Shown: positions 1-7,188, counted from the stretch's first letter. The stretch: 8,898 bases of DNA from an uncultured Pseudomonadota bacterium (GCA_903939665.1 CAJAHZ010000412.1:1-8898), one strand, 5' to 3'. A program made the numbers and translations. Notes: generated by a model not told the origin, from the letters alone.

Positions 1-2
1 GC

Positions 3-485
<483 letters not shown>

Positions 486-490
486 GCCTC

Positions 491-994
491 ATGCCTGCCG
501 ACGTGATGAACGAGGCCATCGAGGACGATCTTCCCGCCACGGTCAATGAAGCGCGACTATGGAGCAACAACGGCTGGACTGCGCGCGTCATCAAGAATGA
601 AGACGATGACGGATGGGCCGTCGAAATGATCAAGGACGGCGAACGCGAGCCGGCGCTGGTCGGCCCGTGGACCATGGGCCGCGACAAGAAAAACCCCAAG
701 CCGCTCGACGTCTCGGCGTTCAACACCCTGATCAAGACCGCCTCGGAAGTCCTGCGCCGCCATGAGCAACAGTTGCATGCGACGCTGCACAAGAACATCA
801 CGCTGAGCGCGCCATCCGGGCAGATCAAGGTCACGCTCGACATCGTGCCCGATGAAGACGACCCGCATGCCCTGCTTGGCGCTTACGACGCTGCCGGCGA
901 AGCGCTCGCGCAAGTTCGCGTGGCGCCGGGTTTCAAACTCAGCGCGGCCAGCGCCAACGCCTGGATCGCCGACGAGTTCCGCAGGCCCGGCTGA
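491..994 (+). CDS. conserved-looking hypothetical protein, 167 aa
   Basis: I do not recognise this protein. It has no signal peptide, transmembrane segment or cysteine-rich motif, so it is probably soluble and cytoplasmic. Two parts can be seen. Residues 20-75 (ARLWSNNGWTARVIKNEDDD onward) contain alternating acidic and aromatic residues and probably form a beta-rich domain. A helix at about 77-100 (FNTLIKTASEVLRRHEQQLH) is followed by two probable strands at about 102-118 and a short C-terminal helix. The start is uncertain: ATG at 491 and ATG at 506 are both in frame and neither has a good ribosome binding site. I chose 491 because it lies 5 nt after the dbpA stop, which allows translational coupling. 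The frame stays open upstream inside dbpA, but that stretch is arginine-rich shadow coding. A link to the helicase is suggested by position only. Confidence 0.75.
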   Translation: MPADVMNEAIEDDLPATVNEARLWSNNGWTARVIKNEDDDGWAVEMIKDGEREPALVGPWTMGRDKKNPKPLDVSAFNTLIKTASEVLRRHEQQLHATLHKNITLSAPSGQIKVTLDIVPDEDDPHALLGAYDAAGEALAQVRVAPGFKLSAASANAWIADEFRRPG

Positions 995-1027
995 TCCACA
1001 CGGATCGGGCAGCAAAAAGGAAAAGAA

Positions 1028-1315
1028 ATGACTTTAATGCGGGACCACTATGCGACGCTGGGTGTCGCGCCCAATGAAGCAGCCGATCTGATCAAGGCCG
1101 CTTACCGAAAAAAAGCCGCCCAGTACCACCCGGACAAAAACCCTTCCCCCGATGCCGCCGCACGCTTCAGGGAAGTCCAGGAAGCGTACGAAGCACTTTC
1201 CGACGCAGCGCGCCGCAAGGCTTACGACGACTACCGGCAACGCAGCCTTATCGAAGATCCCCTGTCTGTCGCACGGGATATTTCGGCAAAATACATTCAG
1301 GAAGCCATCCATTGA
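1028..1315 (+). CDS. minimal J-domain protein (class C DnaJ-like co-chaperone)
   Basis: J-domain proteins stimulate the ATPase of Hsp70 (DnaK) and deliver clients to it. This 95-aa protein is almost entirely a J domain. HYATLGV (residues 7-13) opens helix I, LIKAAYRKKAAQYHPDKNPS (21-40) is helix II with the essential HPD loop at 34-36, and AAARFREVQEAYEALSDAARRKAYDDY gives helices III and IV. It lacks the Gly/Phe linker, the zinc domain and the C-terminal substrate domains of true DnaJ. What remains is a tail of about 25 residues (EDPLSVARDISAKYIQEAIH) that could dock a specific partner. The ribosome binding site is good: AAGGA at 1017-1021 lies 6 nt before the ATG. A second in-frame ATG lies at 1037. 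The stop overlaps the TTG start of the next gene, so the two proteins are probably made in linked amounts. The J-domain call is secure; the client is unknown. Confidence 0.93.
   Translation: MTLMRDHYATLGVAPNEAADLIKAAYRKKAAQYHPDKNPSPDAAARFREVQEAYEALSDAARRKAYDDYRQRSLIEDPLSVARDISAKYIQEAIH
1299..1304 (+). promoter_or_regulatory. ribosome binding site supporting a TTG start
   Basis: AGGAAG lies 7 nt upstream of the TTG at 1312. It fixes the start of the 179-aa gene at a rare codon that overlaps the TGA of the J-domain gene, since no nearby ATG or GTG in that frame has a comparable site. Confidence 0.6.
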
Positions 1316-1851
1316 AAAAATCACGCTACTTTTCCGATCTGATCAGAAGTTACAACGACGAGATCGATGATCTGGTAACCGACTCCGAAGGGAAATCGGT
1401 GCTGCAAAAGCGCCTGAACGACAAGCGCCGGGCGATGGGTGCCATCCTGCCGATGATCGAATTCAGCCCGGAAATGGTGGCGGTTGTTTTCTACGGCGCC
1501 TTCGGCTTCAACTCGGGCGAAAGCATGCTGAAAATCATGCTCAGCGAACCCGGACGTTCCGGTTTCCCCGCATGGTCCACGCTAAAAAAGGAACTGACGA
1601 TCGCCGATTGGGCCGAGCCCTTGATCGAAGCGTCGCTGAAGGCGCAGGGTGGCGATGCCTTTCTCGTCACCACCGCAGTGCTTGAATTCCTGCGCAACAA
1701 GGACACCTACGTTGCGCCGGCACCCGAACCTGCTGCGGAAAAAGAGCGTGGTGAAGACAGTGATGAAAGCGACGAGAACGACGAACAGGACTTGAGCGAG
1801 GCGGGCGCAGACTGGCTCTCCGAACAGGGTTTCGAGCCACTGGAACGATAG
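1312..1851 (+). CDS. hypothetical protein with acidic C-terminal tail, partner of the J-domain gene
   Basis: I do not recognise this 179-aa protein. It starts at TTG, overlapping the stop codon of the J-domain gene by 3 nt (TTGA), with AGGAAG 7 nt upstream. Overlap plus ribosome binding site strongly suggests translational coupling and perhaps a physical complex. Residues 1-130 look globular and mostly helical: a charged helix (KKSRYFSDLIRSYNDEIDDL), a basic stretch (LQKRLNDKRRAMG), then a hydrophobic segment (SPEMVAVVFYGAFGF) too short and mixed to be a clear membrane span. Residues 135-165 form a disordered linker, first Ala/Pro, then a strongly acidic run (GEDSDESDENDEQD). The last 15 residues (ADWLSEQGFEPLER) carry aromatic residues after the acidic run and could be a short linear binding motif. 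That architecture is compatible with a chaperone-linked adaptor, but this is inference. Confidence 0.85.
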   Translation: MKKSRYFSDLIRSYNDEIDDLVTDSEGKSVLQKRLNDKRRAMGAILPMIEFSPEMVAVVFYGAFGFNSGESMLKIMLSEPGRSGFPAWSTLKKELTIADWAEPLIEASLKAQGGDAFLVTTAVLEFLRNKDTYVAPAPEPAAEKERGEDSDESDENDEQDLSEAGADWLSEQGFEPLER

Positions 1852-1867
1852 CCACACAGCGGCTGAA

Positions 1868-1873
1868 TATAAT
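1868..1873 (+). promoter_or_regulatory. candidate sigma70 -10 box
   Basis: A perfect TATAAT sits in the 44-nt gap between the second and third genes of the J-domain cluster, about 23 nt before the ATG at 1896. No convincing -35 box lies 16-18 nt upstream. A TG two bases before the hexamer (CTGAATATAAT) nearly makes an extended -10. It could give the third and fourth genes their own promoter, but the call rests on one element in an AT-rich gap. Confidence 0.35.
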
Positions 1874-1895
1874 TATCCGTACAGAAGGACATTGC

Positions 1896-2645
1896 ATGCA
1901 CCCGGTTGTTTTGAAATCTTCTCAGTTGATACTCGCCGGCGACATCGCCGGCGCCGAGCAGGCGCTGGTAGCCATTGCCGACGAACAGGGCGACCACGCG
2001 CTGGTGAGCGTTCTTGATGAAATGCAGCCCACCGATCTGCTCGCGGTCATGCGCGAGTTCGATTCCTCGAAGGAATCGGTGGTGAATATGCTGGTCACGC
2101 CCGAGCAGTTTTCACGCGCCATCGTTTTCGAGCGGCAGTACGGCGATCGCACGGGCGAACGACTGCGCGCCATGATGAATGCCGTCCTGCATCGCGACCT
2201 GACCACCGCCTGCGAGTACCTTGAGGCCATTGCCGAGACTGACGGTGGCAGCGGCACCCTGGCCGACTACTTTGAAGACCGTTATGACGAGATCTTCAGC
2301 TTTGCCACCACCGGCAGTTTTGCGCCGCAGTTCGACCCGGACTCGGGCGCCAAGACGCACAACACCTGGCTCATGGAAAAAATCGAGGAAATCGATCACG
2401 GCCTGGATTTTGGCGACTCCATCGCAAATTCGCGGCCGCTGCTCTCGCGCTCGGAAATCGCCGATGGCGACTGGATGGAAACCGCATGGATTCTTCGTTA
2501 CGAATTGCCCGATGCGTTCGAGGAAATGATGATCACGCTGCGTGACCGCGCGCAAAAGCACCTGGAAGAGTCGAATGCGTCGCCGGTTTCCGCCGCTTCA
2601 GGGGCGACGGACGCATCAGGCGACGAAGACGAATCCGCCATTTAG
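1896..2645 (+). CDS. hypothetical helical protein, third gene of the J-domain cluster
   Basis: This 249-aa protein is not one I recognise. The start is well supported: AAGGA at 1885-1889 lies 6 nt before the ATG. No signal peptide or membrane span is visible. Residues 1-80 look like short paired helices with a repeating feel (QLILAGDIAGAEQALVAIAD, then VSVLDEMQPTDLLAVMREFD, then ESVVNMLVTPEQFSRAIVF). The rhythm faintly recalls helical-repeat domains such as the N-terminal domain of MgtE, but I would not assign that family by eye. The middle (about 110-225) contains aromatic-acidic stretches (LADYFEDRYDEIFSF, MEKIEEIDHGLDFGD) and ends in helix EEMMITLRDRAQKHLEE. The last 25 residues are a Ser/Ala/Asp-rich disordered tail (SGATDASGDEDESAI). 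The previous gene's product also has an acidic disordered tail, a shared trait worth noting. The 421-aa gene follows 11 nt later. Confidence 0.85.
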   Translation: MHPVVLKSSQLILAGDIAGAEQALVAIADEQGDHALVSVLDEMQPTDLLAVMREFDSSKESVVNMLVTPEQFSRAIVFERQYGDRTGERLRAMMNAVLHRDLTTACEYLEAIAETDGGSGTLADYFEDRYDEIFSFATTGSFAPQFDPDSGAKTHNTWLMEKIEEIDHGLDFGDSIANSRPLLSRSEIADGDWMETAWILRYELPDAFEEMMITLRDRAQKHLEESNASPVSAASGATDASGDEDESAI

Positions 2646-2656
2646 GATCCACACGC

Positions 2657-3922
2657 ATGACAGAACGTGCGACACCAAACGCTACTGCACTCGCCACTTT
2701 TGACGGTCGACCGTTTTTTGACAAAGCCCTGCGCTACGGCGTGGCGCAGGGATTGATTACGCCGGCGCGGCTGCAGAGCATCCAGGAAGATTTTGCCAAG
2801 GGCATCGTCCAGATTGCCAACTTTTTCGGCACGGCGCACCTGCGCCCGGAACTCGAACTGGCGCTGCGCCGCATGGTGAATCTGATCAGCCTCTACCTCG
2901 AAGACCTGTCTGGCGGAGACCTCCAGATCGCTGCCGCATCGCTGCGCGACAAGACCTTCCTGTCGCATTCCAAAGGCGGCTCGGACATGCTCAAGCGCCT
3001 GCATGCGATGCCAGACAGCACGGTGATCATCAGCGACCCGGTGTCGAGCGAGAGCCAGCGCGCCTACCTTGATGAAAAGACGGCAGCCAATACCATCGCG
3101 CTTGTTGAATACCTGGCTGAACTGGCCAGCCGCCAGCAACACCAGAGCGCGATCGACTTCTCGTTTTGGCTGGCAAAGAAAATGGGCGTTCCCCGCGACG
3201 AAGCCAGCAATATCGACGATGCCGATTCGCTGATTCGCAGCGCCATGCTGGTGATTTTCGTCGACAAGGCCGAATTGAAATTACCGACCCGCACGGCCTT
3301 TGTTCAGCTGGTCAAAAACGCCAGGAATGCGAAAGCAAAACCCCATGAAGAGCGTCTGAAGGGTTTCCTCAAGGATGCGCCAGCAGACTTCCAGCGGCTT
3401 GCGCGGCAAGCGATGGATCGCTTCATCGAAAAGGATTTGCCGCAGATCCGGGCGCCCGGCAGCACGGCGGACAAACTGTTGTACGGGGAGACTTCACAGT
3501 CCTTTTTCGTCAGCGAAAACCTGGACGAAGACGTCCGCGAATACGATCGCCTGGTCGCCAAAGAATGGGATCGCGTCACGCGTGGCGATGCCGATGACCC
3601 GGCGGTGCTGGCGACGGTCTTTCTTTTCGTCGCTACCGGCCTGCCAGCAAAGGCGACAATGCTGCTGAAGGAAGCCAAAGAGGTGATCCGGATTTTCCGG
3701 ACGGTCGGATTTGACTCGCAGGCCGTCATCGACTTTATCGACCAGCACGCGCCTGAGGCAATTCGCGAGGATTTGCGGACATCCTGGGAGAGCGACCTGA
3801 AGAACGAAGCGGAAGAACAACTGGCCGATAGCGACCCCAATTGGCCGGATGCCTACATGGAGCGCGCCGTCGAATACCTGAGAAAGACCTGCTGCGCCAC
3901 ATGGAAAGGGCATCGGCGCTGA
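2657..3922 (+). CDS. hypothetical 421-aa helical protein, last gene of the J-domain cluster; C-terminus probably frameshifted
   Basis: I do not recognise this protein. It starts 11 nt after the previous gene. AGGA at 2644-2647 overlaps that gene's TAG stop and lies 9 nt from the ATG, which favours coupled translation. It is predicted soluble and nearly all helical: FFDKALRYGVAQGLITPARL (about 20-39), a long amphipathic region with ELELALRRMVNLISLYLEDL (65-84), then SSESQRAYLDEKTAANTIAL around 130-149. A later stretch (VREYDRLVAKEWDRVTRG) and a short hydrophobic patch (AVLATVFLFVATGLPAKATM) follow. No catalytic motif is evident. After EYLRK the reading frame ends in TCCATWKGHRR, unlike the rest of the protein in composition. 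A -1 shift near 3880 instead reads EKDLLRHMERASALSRWRLT and stops at 3942. The annotated end is therefore the literal one; the functional protein may end at 3942. Confidence 0.85.
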   Translation: MTERATPNATALATFDGRPFFDKALRYGVAQGLITPARLQSIQEDFAKGIVQIANFFGTAHLRPELELALRRMVNLISLYLEDLSGGDLQIAAASLRDKTFLSHSKGGSDMLKRLHAMPDSTVIISDPVSSESQRAYLDEKTAANTIALVEYLAELASRQQHQSAIDFSFWLAKKMGVPRDEASNIDDADSLIRSAMLVIFVDKAELKLPTRTAFVQLVKNARNAKAKPHEERLKGFLKDAPADFQRLARQAMDRFIEKDLPQIRAPGSTADKLLYGETSQSFFVSENLDEDVREYDRLVAKEWDRVTRGDADDPAVLATVFLFVATGLPAKATMLLKEAKEVIRIFRTVGFDSQAVIDFIDQHAPEAIREDLRTSWESDLKNEAEEQLADSDPNWPDAYMERAVEYLRKTCCATWKGHRR

Positions 3923-4000
3923 GTCGATGGCGCCTGACCTGAGGCATGTAGAGCAGTCGATAAAACCGACTTCCGTTTCCAAACCGTGTGTATTTGCCGC

Positions 4001-4028
4001 TTCACCCGCCCCGCCAAACGGCTAAAAT
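4001..4028 (+). promoter_or_regulatory. candidate sigma70 promoter for the DOMON-like/namZ/dinB operon
   Basis: TTCACC (4001-4006, 4 of 6 consensus) and TAAAAT (4023-4028, 5 of 6) are separated by 16 nt. Transcription would begin near 4035, upstream of the ATG at 4063 and downstream of the rival GTG at 3988. It lies in the only sizeable gap (3943-4062) before this gene group. Confidence 0.45.
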
Positions 4029-4062
4029 TCGCACACCGTCCGCTTCCCACGCCATCAACCGC

Positions 4063-4638
4063 ATGCAACACAACGATTACCCGCTGACCCTGCTCTGTCA
4101 TCCGGCTACGCCCGCCCCGGTGGTGCGTACGATCGAGGCACACGCCACAATGCAGCCAGACGGCAGCCTCGCCATCGCCTACCGCCTGTGGGGCGACATG
4201 GTCCGCTTGCGGATCCCCGAGCCGCAAGCGCCCGAACGCACCGATAGTCTGTGGGAACACACCTGTTTCGAAGCCTTTGTCGGCGCAACTGGCGACACGG
4301 CTTACCGCGAGTTTAACTTCTCGCCCTCCGGACAATGGGCGGCTTACGCTTTTTCCGGCTACCGCCAGCCGGATGCGTCAGCAGCCCTGCGCAGCGCGCC
4401 GCAAATCACGGCACGCCTGTTCGCGGGCCGCTTCGAACTCGAAGCGGTGATCGCCGCGGACGCCCTCCCCCCCGGAACCGACACGCTGCAAATTGCCCTC
4501 TCCGCCGTTGTCGAAGCCGTCGATATCGTCGATGGCAGCCATAGTTACTGGGCATTGCGCCACCCGGTGCAACGCCCCGACTTTCACCACCGCGACGCCT
4601 TCATCCTTGAACTGGCCAACCCGCACAAGGCCGTATGA
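4063..4638 (+). CDS. DOMON-like domain-containing protein
   Basis: This 191-aa protein matches the DOMON-like ligand-binding family often annotated as MurB-like DOMON, a beta-sandwich fold whose relatives bind sugars or haem. Signature stretches are LWEHTCFEAF at residues 63-72 and YREFNFSPSGQWAAYAF at 81-97, followed by a strand-rich half (RFELEAVIAADALPPGTDTL). It ends with YWALRHPVQRPDFHHRDAFI, a typical C-terminal block. No signal peptide or membrane span is seen, so it probably acts in the cytoplasm. I prefer ATG 4063 over the upstream in-frame GTG at 3988, because the extra 25 residues look non-coding and would precede the candidate promoter's start point. Its stop overlaps the ATG of the DUF1343 gene (ATGA). 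That coupling suggests a shared role in cell-wall sugar handling, perhaps ligand binding for the hydrolase; the exact ligand is unknown. Confidence 0.85.
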   Translation: MQHNDYPLTLLCHPATPAPVVRTIEAHATMQPDGSLAIAYRLWGDMVRLRIPEPQAPERTDSLWEHTCFEAFVGATGDTAYREFNFSPSGQWAAYAFSGYRQPDASAALRSAPQITARLFAGRFELEAVIAADALPPGTDTLQIALSAVVEAVDIVDGSHSYWALRHPVQRPDFHHRDAFILELANPHKAV

Positions 4639-5873
4639 AACGCCTTTACAAAGAATCCCCGATGCCTGCCATCAAATTCGGACTCGACCGCCTCCTCGAG
4701 GACCCCACGCTGCGCAAACCGCTCGCTGGCCAGCGCATCGCCCTGCTCGCCCACCCGGCTTCGGTCACCGCCGATCTGACGCACGCGCTCGACGCACTGG
4801 CCGCCCTGCCCGACCTCAAACTCACCGCCGCTTTCGGCCCGCAGCACGGCCTGCGCGGCGACAAGCAGGACAACATGGTCGAGTCGCCCGACTTCCTCGA
4901 TCCGCGGCACGGCATCCCGGTGTTCAGCCTGTACGGCGAAGTGCGCCGCCCGACGCCGGCAATGATGGACACCTTCGACGTCCTGCTGATCGACCTGCAG
5001 GATCTCGGCTGCCGCATCTACACCTTCATCACCACGCTGCGCTATCTACTCGAAGCCGCTGCCGAACACGGCAAGACGGTATGGGTGCTCGACCGCCCCA
5101 ATCCCGCCGGCCGGCCTGTCGAAGGGCTGTTGCTGCGCAGCGGCTGGGAGAGTTTTGTCGGCGCCGGCCCGCTGCCGATGCGCCACGGGATGACAATGGG
5201 CGAGCTGGCGCGCTGGTTTATCGCCACGCGCAAACTCGATGTGCAGTGCGAAGTCATCACCATGCGCGGCTGGTTGCCCGATGCTGCGCCCGGTTACGGC
5301 TGGCCGCTTGGCGAGCGCAACTGGATCAACCCCAGCCCGAACGCGCCCAGCCTCGCGATGGCGCGCTGCTACGCGGGCACCGTGATGCTCGAAGGCACAA
5401 CGCTCTCCGAAGGAAGAGGCACAACCCGCCCGCTCGAACTCTTTGGCGCACCGGACATCGACGCGCGCGCCCTGATCGCGGAAATGCATGCCCTGGCGCC
5501 GCACTGGCTGGCCGGTTGCCGCCTGCGCGACTGCTGGTTCGAGCCGACCTTCCACAAACACGCCGGCCAGCTGTGCAACGGCGTGCAAATTCACGTCGAC
5601 GACGGCAGCTACCAGCACCAGGCGTTCCGCCCGTGGCGCCTGCAAGCGCTTGCCTTCAAGGCGCTGCGCCGACTACAGCCCGATTACACGATCTGGCGCG
5701 ATTTCGCCTACGAATACGAGCACGACCGGCTGGCTATCGACCTGATCAACGGCAGCCCGCTGCTGCGCGAGTGGGTCGACGATCCGGCAGCAACACCGGC
5801 TGACTTTGAAACACGGGTCAGACGCAACGAGGCCGCATGGGAAGCCGAACGAAAGCCCTACCTGTTGTATTGA
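4635..5873 (+). CDS. namZ: DUF1343 family protein, NamZ-like exo-beta-N-acetylmuramidase
   Basis: DUF1343 proteins include NamZ (YbbC) of Bacillus subtilis, which removes terminal N-acetylmuramic acid from peptidoglycan fragments during cell-wall turnover. The 412-aa protein carries the family blocks in order: RIALLAHPASV (34-44), GPQHGLRG (68-75), IDLQDLGCRIYTF (119-131), DRPNPAG (153-159), RHGMTMGELA (183-192), NPSPNAPS (232-239) and EGTTLSEGRGTTRPLE (253-268). The C-terminal half holds the FKHAGQ-like block, here PTFHKHAGQLCNGVQIHV. The Bacillus enzyme is secreted, but this protein has no signal peptide from either candidate start, so it probably works in the cytoplasm on imported muropeptides. 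Starts at 4635 (AAGG 5 nt upstream, ATGA overlap with the DOMON-like gene) and 4662 are both possible; I chose the overlapping one. dinB begins inside its 3' end. The family call is secure; the substrate is inferred. Confidence 0.9.
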   Translation: MKRLYKESPMPAIKFGLDRLLEDPTLRKPLAGQRIALLAHPASVTADLTHALDALAALPDLKLTAAFGPQHGLRGDKQDNMVESPDFLDPRHGIPVFSLYGEVRRPTPAMMDTFDVLLIDLQDLGCRIYTFITTLRYLLEAAAEHGKTVWVLDRPNPAGRPVEGLLLRSGWESFVGAGPLPMRHGMTMGELARWFIATRKLDVQCEVITMRGWLPDAAPGYGWPLGERNWINPSPNAPSLAMARCYAGTVMLEGTTLSEGRGTTRPLELFGAPDIDARALIAEMHALAPHWLAGCRLRDCWFEPTFHKHAGQLCNGVQIHVDDGSYQHQAFRPWRLQALAFKALRRLQPDYTIWRDFAYEYEHDRLAIDLINGSPLLREWVDDPAATPADFETRVRRNEAAWEAERKPYLLY

Positions 5874-7057
5874 ATGACGCCCGCCCGAAATCTGCCGTGA
5901 GCCGCCCGCCGCGCCGCATTGCGCACCTCGACATGGACGCCTTCTACGCGTCGGTCGAGTTGCTGCGCTACCCCGATCTGCGCGGCCAGCCCGTGGTCAT
6001 TGGCGGCCGCGGCGATCAGCAGCCGGTCACGCTGGCCGATGGCAGCCGGCGCTATGCCCGCCTGCGCGACTACGCCGGTCGTGGCGTGATCACCACATCG
6101 ACCTACGAAGCACGTGCCCTAGGCATCTTCTCGGCGATGGGCGTAATGAAAGCGGCCAAGCTGGCGCCCGACGCCGTTCTGCTGCCCGTCGACTTCGACG
6201 CCTATCGCCACTACTCGGGATTGTTCAAGGCGGCAGTGGCGAACATCGCGCCCCTGATCGAGGATCGCGGCATCGACGAGATCTACATTGACCTCAGCGA
6301 CCTGCCCGACGAAACGCTGGCACTGGCCAAACGCATCAAGCAGGCCGTATTTGACGCCACCGGACTGACCTGCTCGATCGGTATCTCGCCGAACAAGCTG
6401 CTCTCGAAAATCTGCTCCGACCTCGACAAACCGGACGGCATTACGCTGCTTGAGCAGAGCGATATTCCCGCACGCATCTGGCCGCTGCCGGTACGCAAGA
6501 TCAACGGCATCGGCCCGAAGGCAACGGAGAAACTTGCCGCACTGGGCATCGGGACGATCGCGGAACTGGCGCAGGCTGACGCGGGGTTTCTGCAAACGCA
6601 TTTCGGTCGCAGTTACGGCACCTGGCTGCATGAAGCGGCCAACGGCATTGACGACAGCCCGGTGATCACCTATTCCGAACCCAAATCGATCAGCCGCGAA
6701 ACGACCTTCGAGCGCGACCTGCACCCGCGCCACGACCGCGCCATGCTGACCGAGATTTTTACCTGGCTATGCACGCACGTCGCCGAAGACCTGCAACGCA
6801 AGGGCTACCTTGGTCGCACCATCGGCATCAAGCTGCGCTTCGAAGATTTCCACACCGTGACGCGCGATATGACGCTGCCCACGCTCACCGCCGATGCGGC
6901 AACGATCCGCCGTACGGCCGGCGAATGCCTGCGCCGCATCCCGCTCGACAAGAAGATTCGCCTGCTCGGCGTGCGGGTCAGCGCGCTGTCGTCAAAAAGC
7001 GCCGTGCCGGCACCCGCAGCATCGCCACAGGGCGAGTTGCCGCTGGCCGCTCTTTAG
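5837..7057 (+). CDS. dinB: DNA polymerase IV (DinB, Y-family translesion polymerase)
   Basis: DinB copies damaged or mispaired DNA with low fidelity after loading on the sliding clamp. LDMDAFYASVE (31-41) gives metal-binding Asp32 (Asp34 nearby) and tyrosine 37 at the ribonucleotide-excluding steric-gate position. GIDEIYIDLSD carries the catalytic Asp147-Glu148. SIGISPNKLLSKICSDLDKP (180-199) is the conserved palm/fingers block. INGIGPKATEKLAALGIGTI is a helix-hairpin-helix in the thumb, and the little finger follows from about residue 255. The C-terminal QGELPL (398-403) fits the QxxLxL beta-clamp motif. At 406 aa it is longer than the 351-aa Escherichia coli enzyme, with an N-terminal extension and an insert of about 20 residues after VVIGGRG. 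Start 5837 has GAGG 4 nt upstream and overlaps the previous gene by 37 nt; TTG 5870 and GTG 5897 are alternatives with no visible ribosome binding site. No LexA box was seen. Confidence 0.94.
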   Translation: MGSRTKALPVVLNDARPKSAVSRPPRRIAHLDMDAFYASVELLRYPDLRGQPVVIGGRGDQQPVTLADGSRRYARLRDYAGRGVITTSTYEARALGIFSAMGVMKAAKLAPDAVLLPVDFDAYRHYSGLFKAAVANIAPLIEDRGIDEIYIDLSDLPDETLALAKRIKQAVFDATGLTCSIGISPNKLLSKICSDLDKPDGITLLEQSDIPARIWPLPVRKINGIGPKATEKLAALGIGTIAELAQADAGFLQTHFGRSYGTWLHEAANGIDDSPVITYSEPKSISRETTFERDLHPRHDRAMLTEIFTWLCTHVAEDLQRKGYLGRTIGIKLRFEDFHTVTRDMTLPTLTADAATIRRTAGECLRRIPLDKKIRLLGVRVSALSSKSAVPAPAASPQGELPLAAL

Positions 7058-7059
7058 GG

Positions 7060-7188
7060 CTACTTTGCCGTGCTGGTCGAAATGAAACGCGAGCAGGCTA
7101 CCGACAACTGGCGCACCCGCTCGGCCATTTCCGTATCGCCGGTTGCGGGGCCTCTAAGCAGGTCCATCAAATATTGAAGCTTGTACAT
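7060..7188 (-). CDS. putative small protein, 42 aa
   Basis: This short ORF has a stronger ribosome binding site than most genes in the window: GGAGG (CCTCC at 7196-7200 on the plus strand) lies 7 nt before its ATG. The product begins MYKLQYLMDLLRG, a likely amphipathic helix, then has a short Gly/Pro/Thr break and a second helix (TEMAERVRQLSVACSRFI) with one cysteine. There is no clear signal peptide or membrane span. Its TAG lies just 2 nt beyond the dinB stop, so the two genes converge tail to tail with almost no space for a terminator. Its 5' end overlaps the 3' end of the 63-aa ORF upstream by 22 nt. I do not recognise a family. The Shine-Dalgarno sequence is the main support; length alone would not justify the call. 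Confidence 0.5.
   Translation of the reverse strand: MYKLQYLMDLLRGPATGDTEMAERVRQLSVACSRFISTSTAK

Noticed and set aside
3955..3971. Hairpin AGTCG-ATAAAAC-CGACT as a terminator after the J-domain cluster
   Set aside because: The stem is only 5 bp and no run of T follows.
3988..4062. GTG at 3988 as the start of the DOMON-like protein
   Set aside because: The 25 added residues look non-coding and the region carries a better candidate promoter. ATG 4063 gives a normal family N-terminus.
5046..5645. 199-aa minus-strand ORF within the DUF1343 gene
   Set aside because: It is an antisense shadow of a GC-rich gene with no recognisable motif or ribosome binding site.
4493..5803. Long plus-strand ORF of 436 aa across the DUF1343 gene
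   Set aside because: It is an Arg/Pro/Ala-rich shadow. The overlapping frame carries all DUF1343 motifs.
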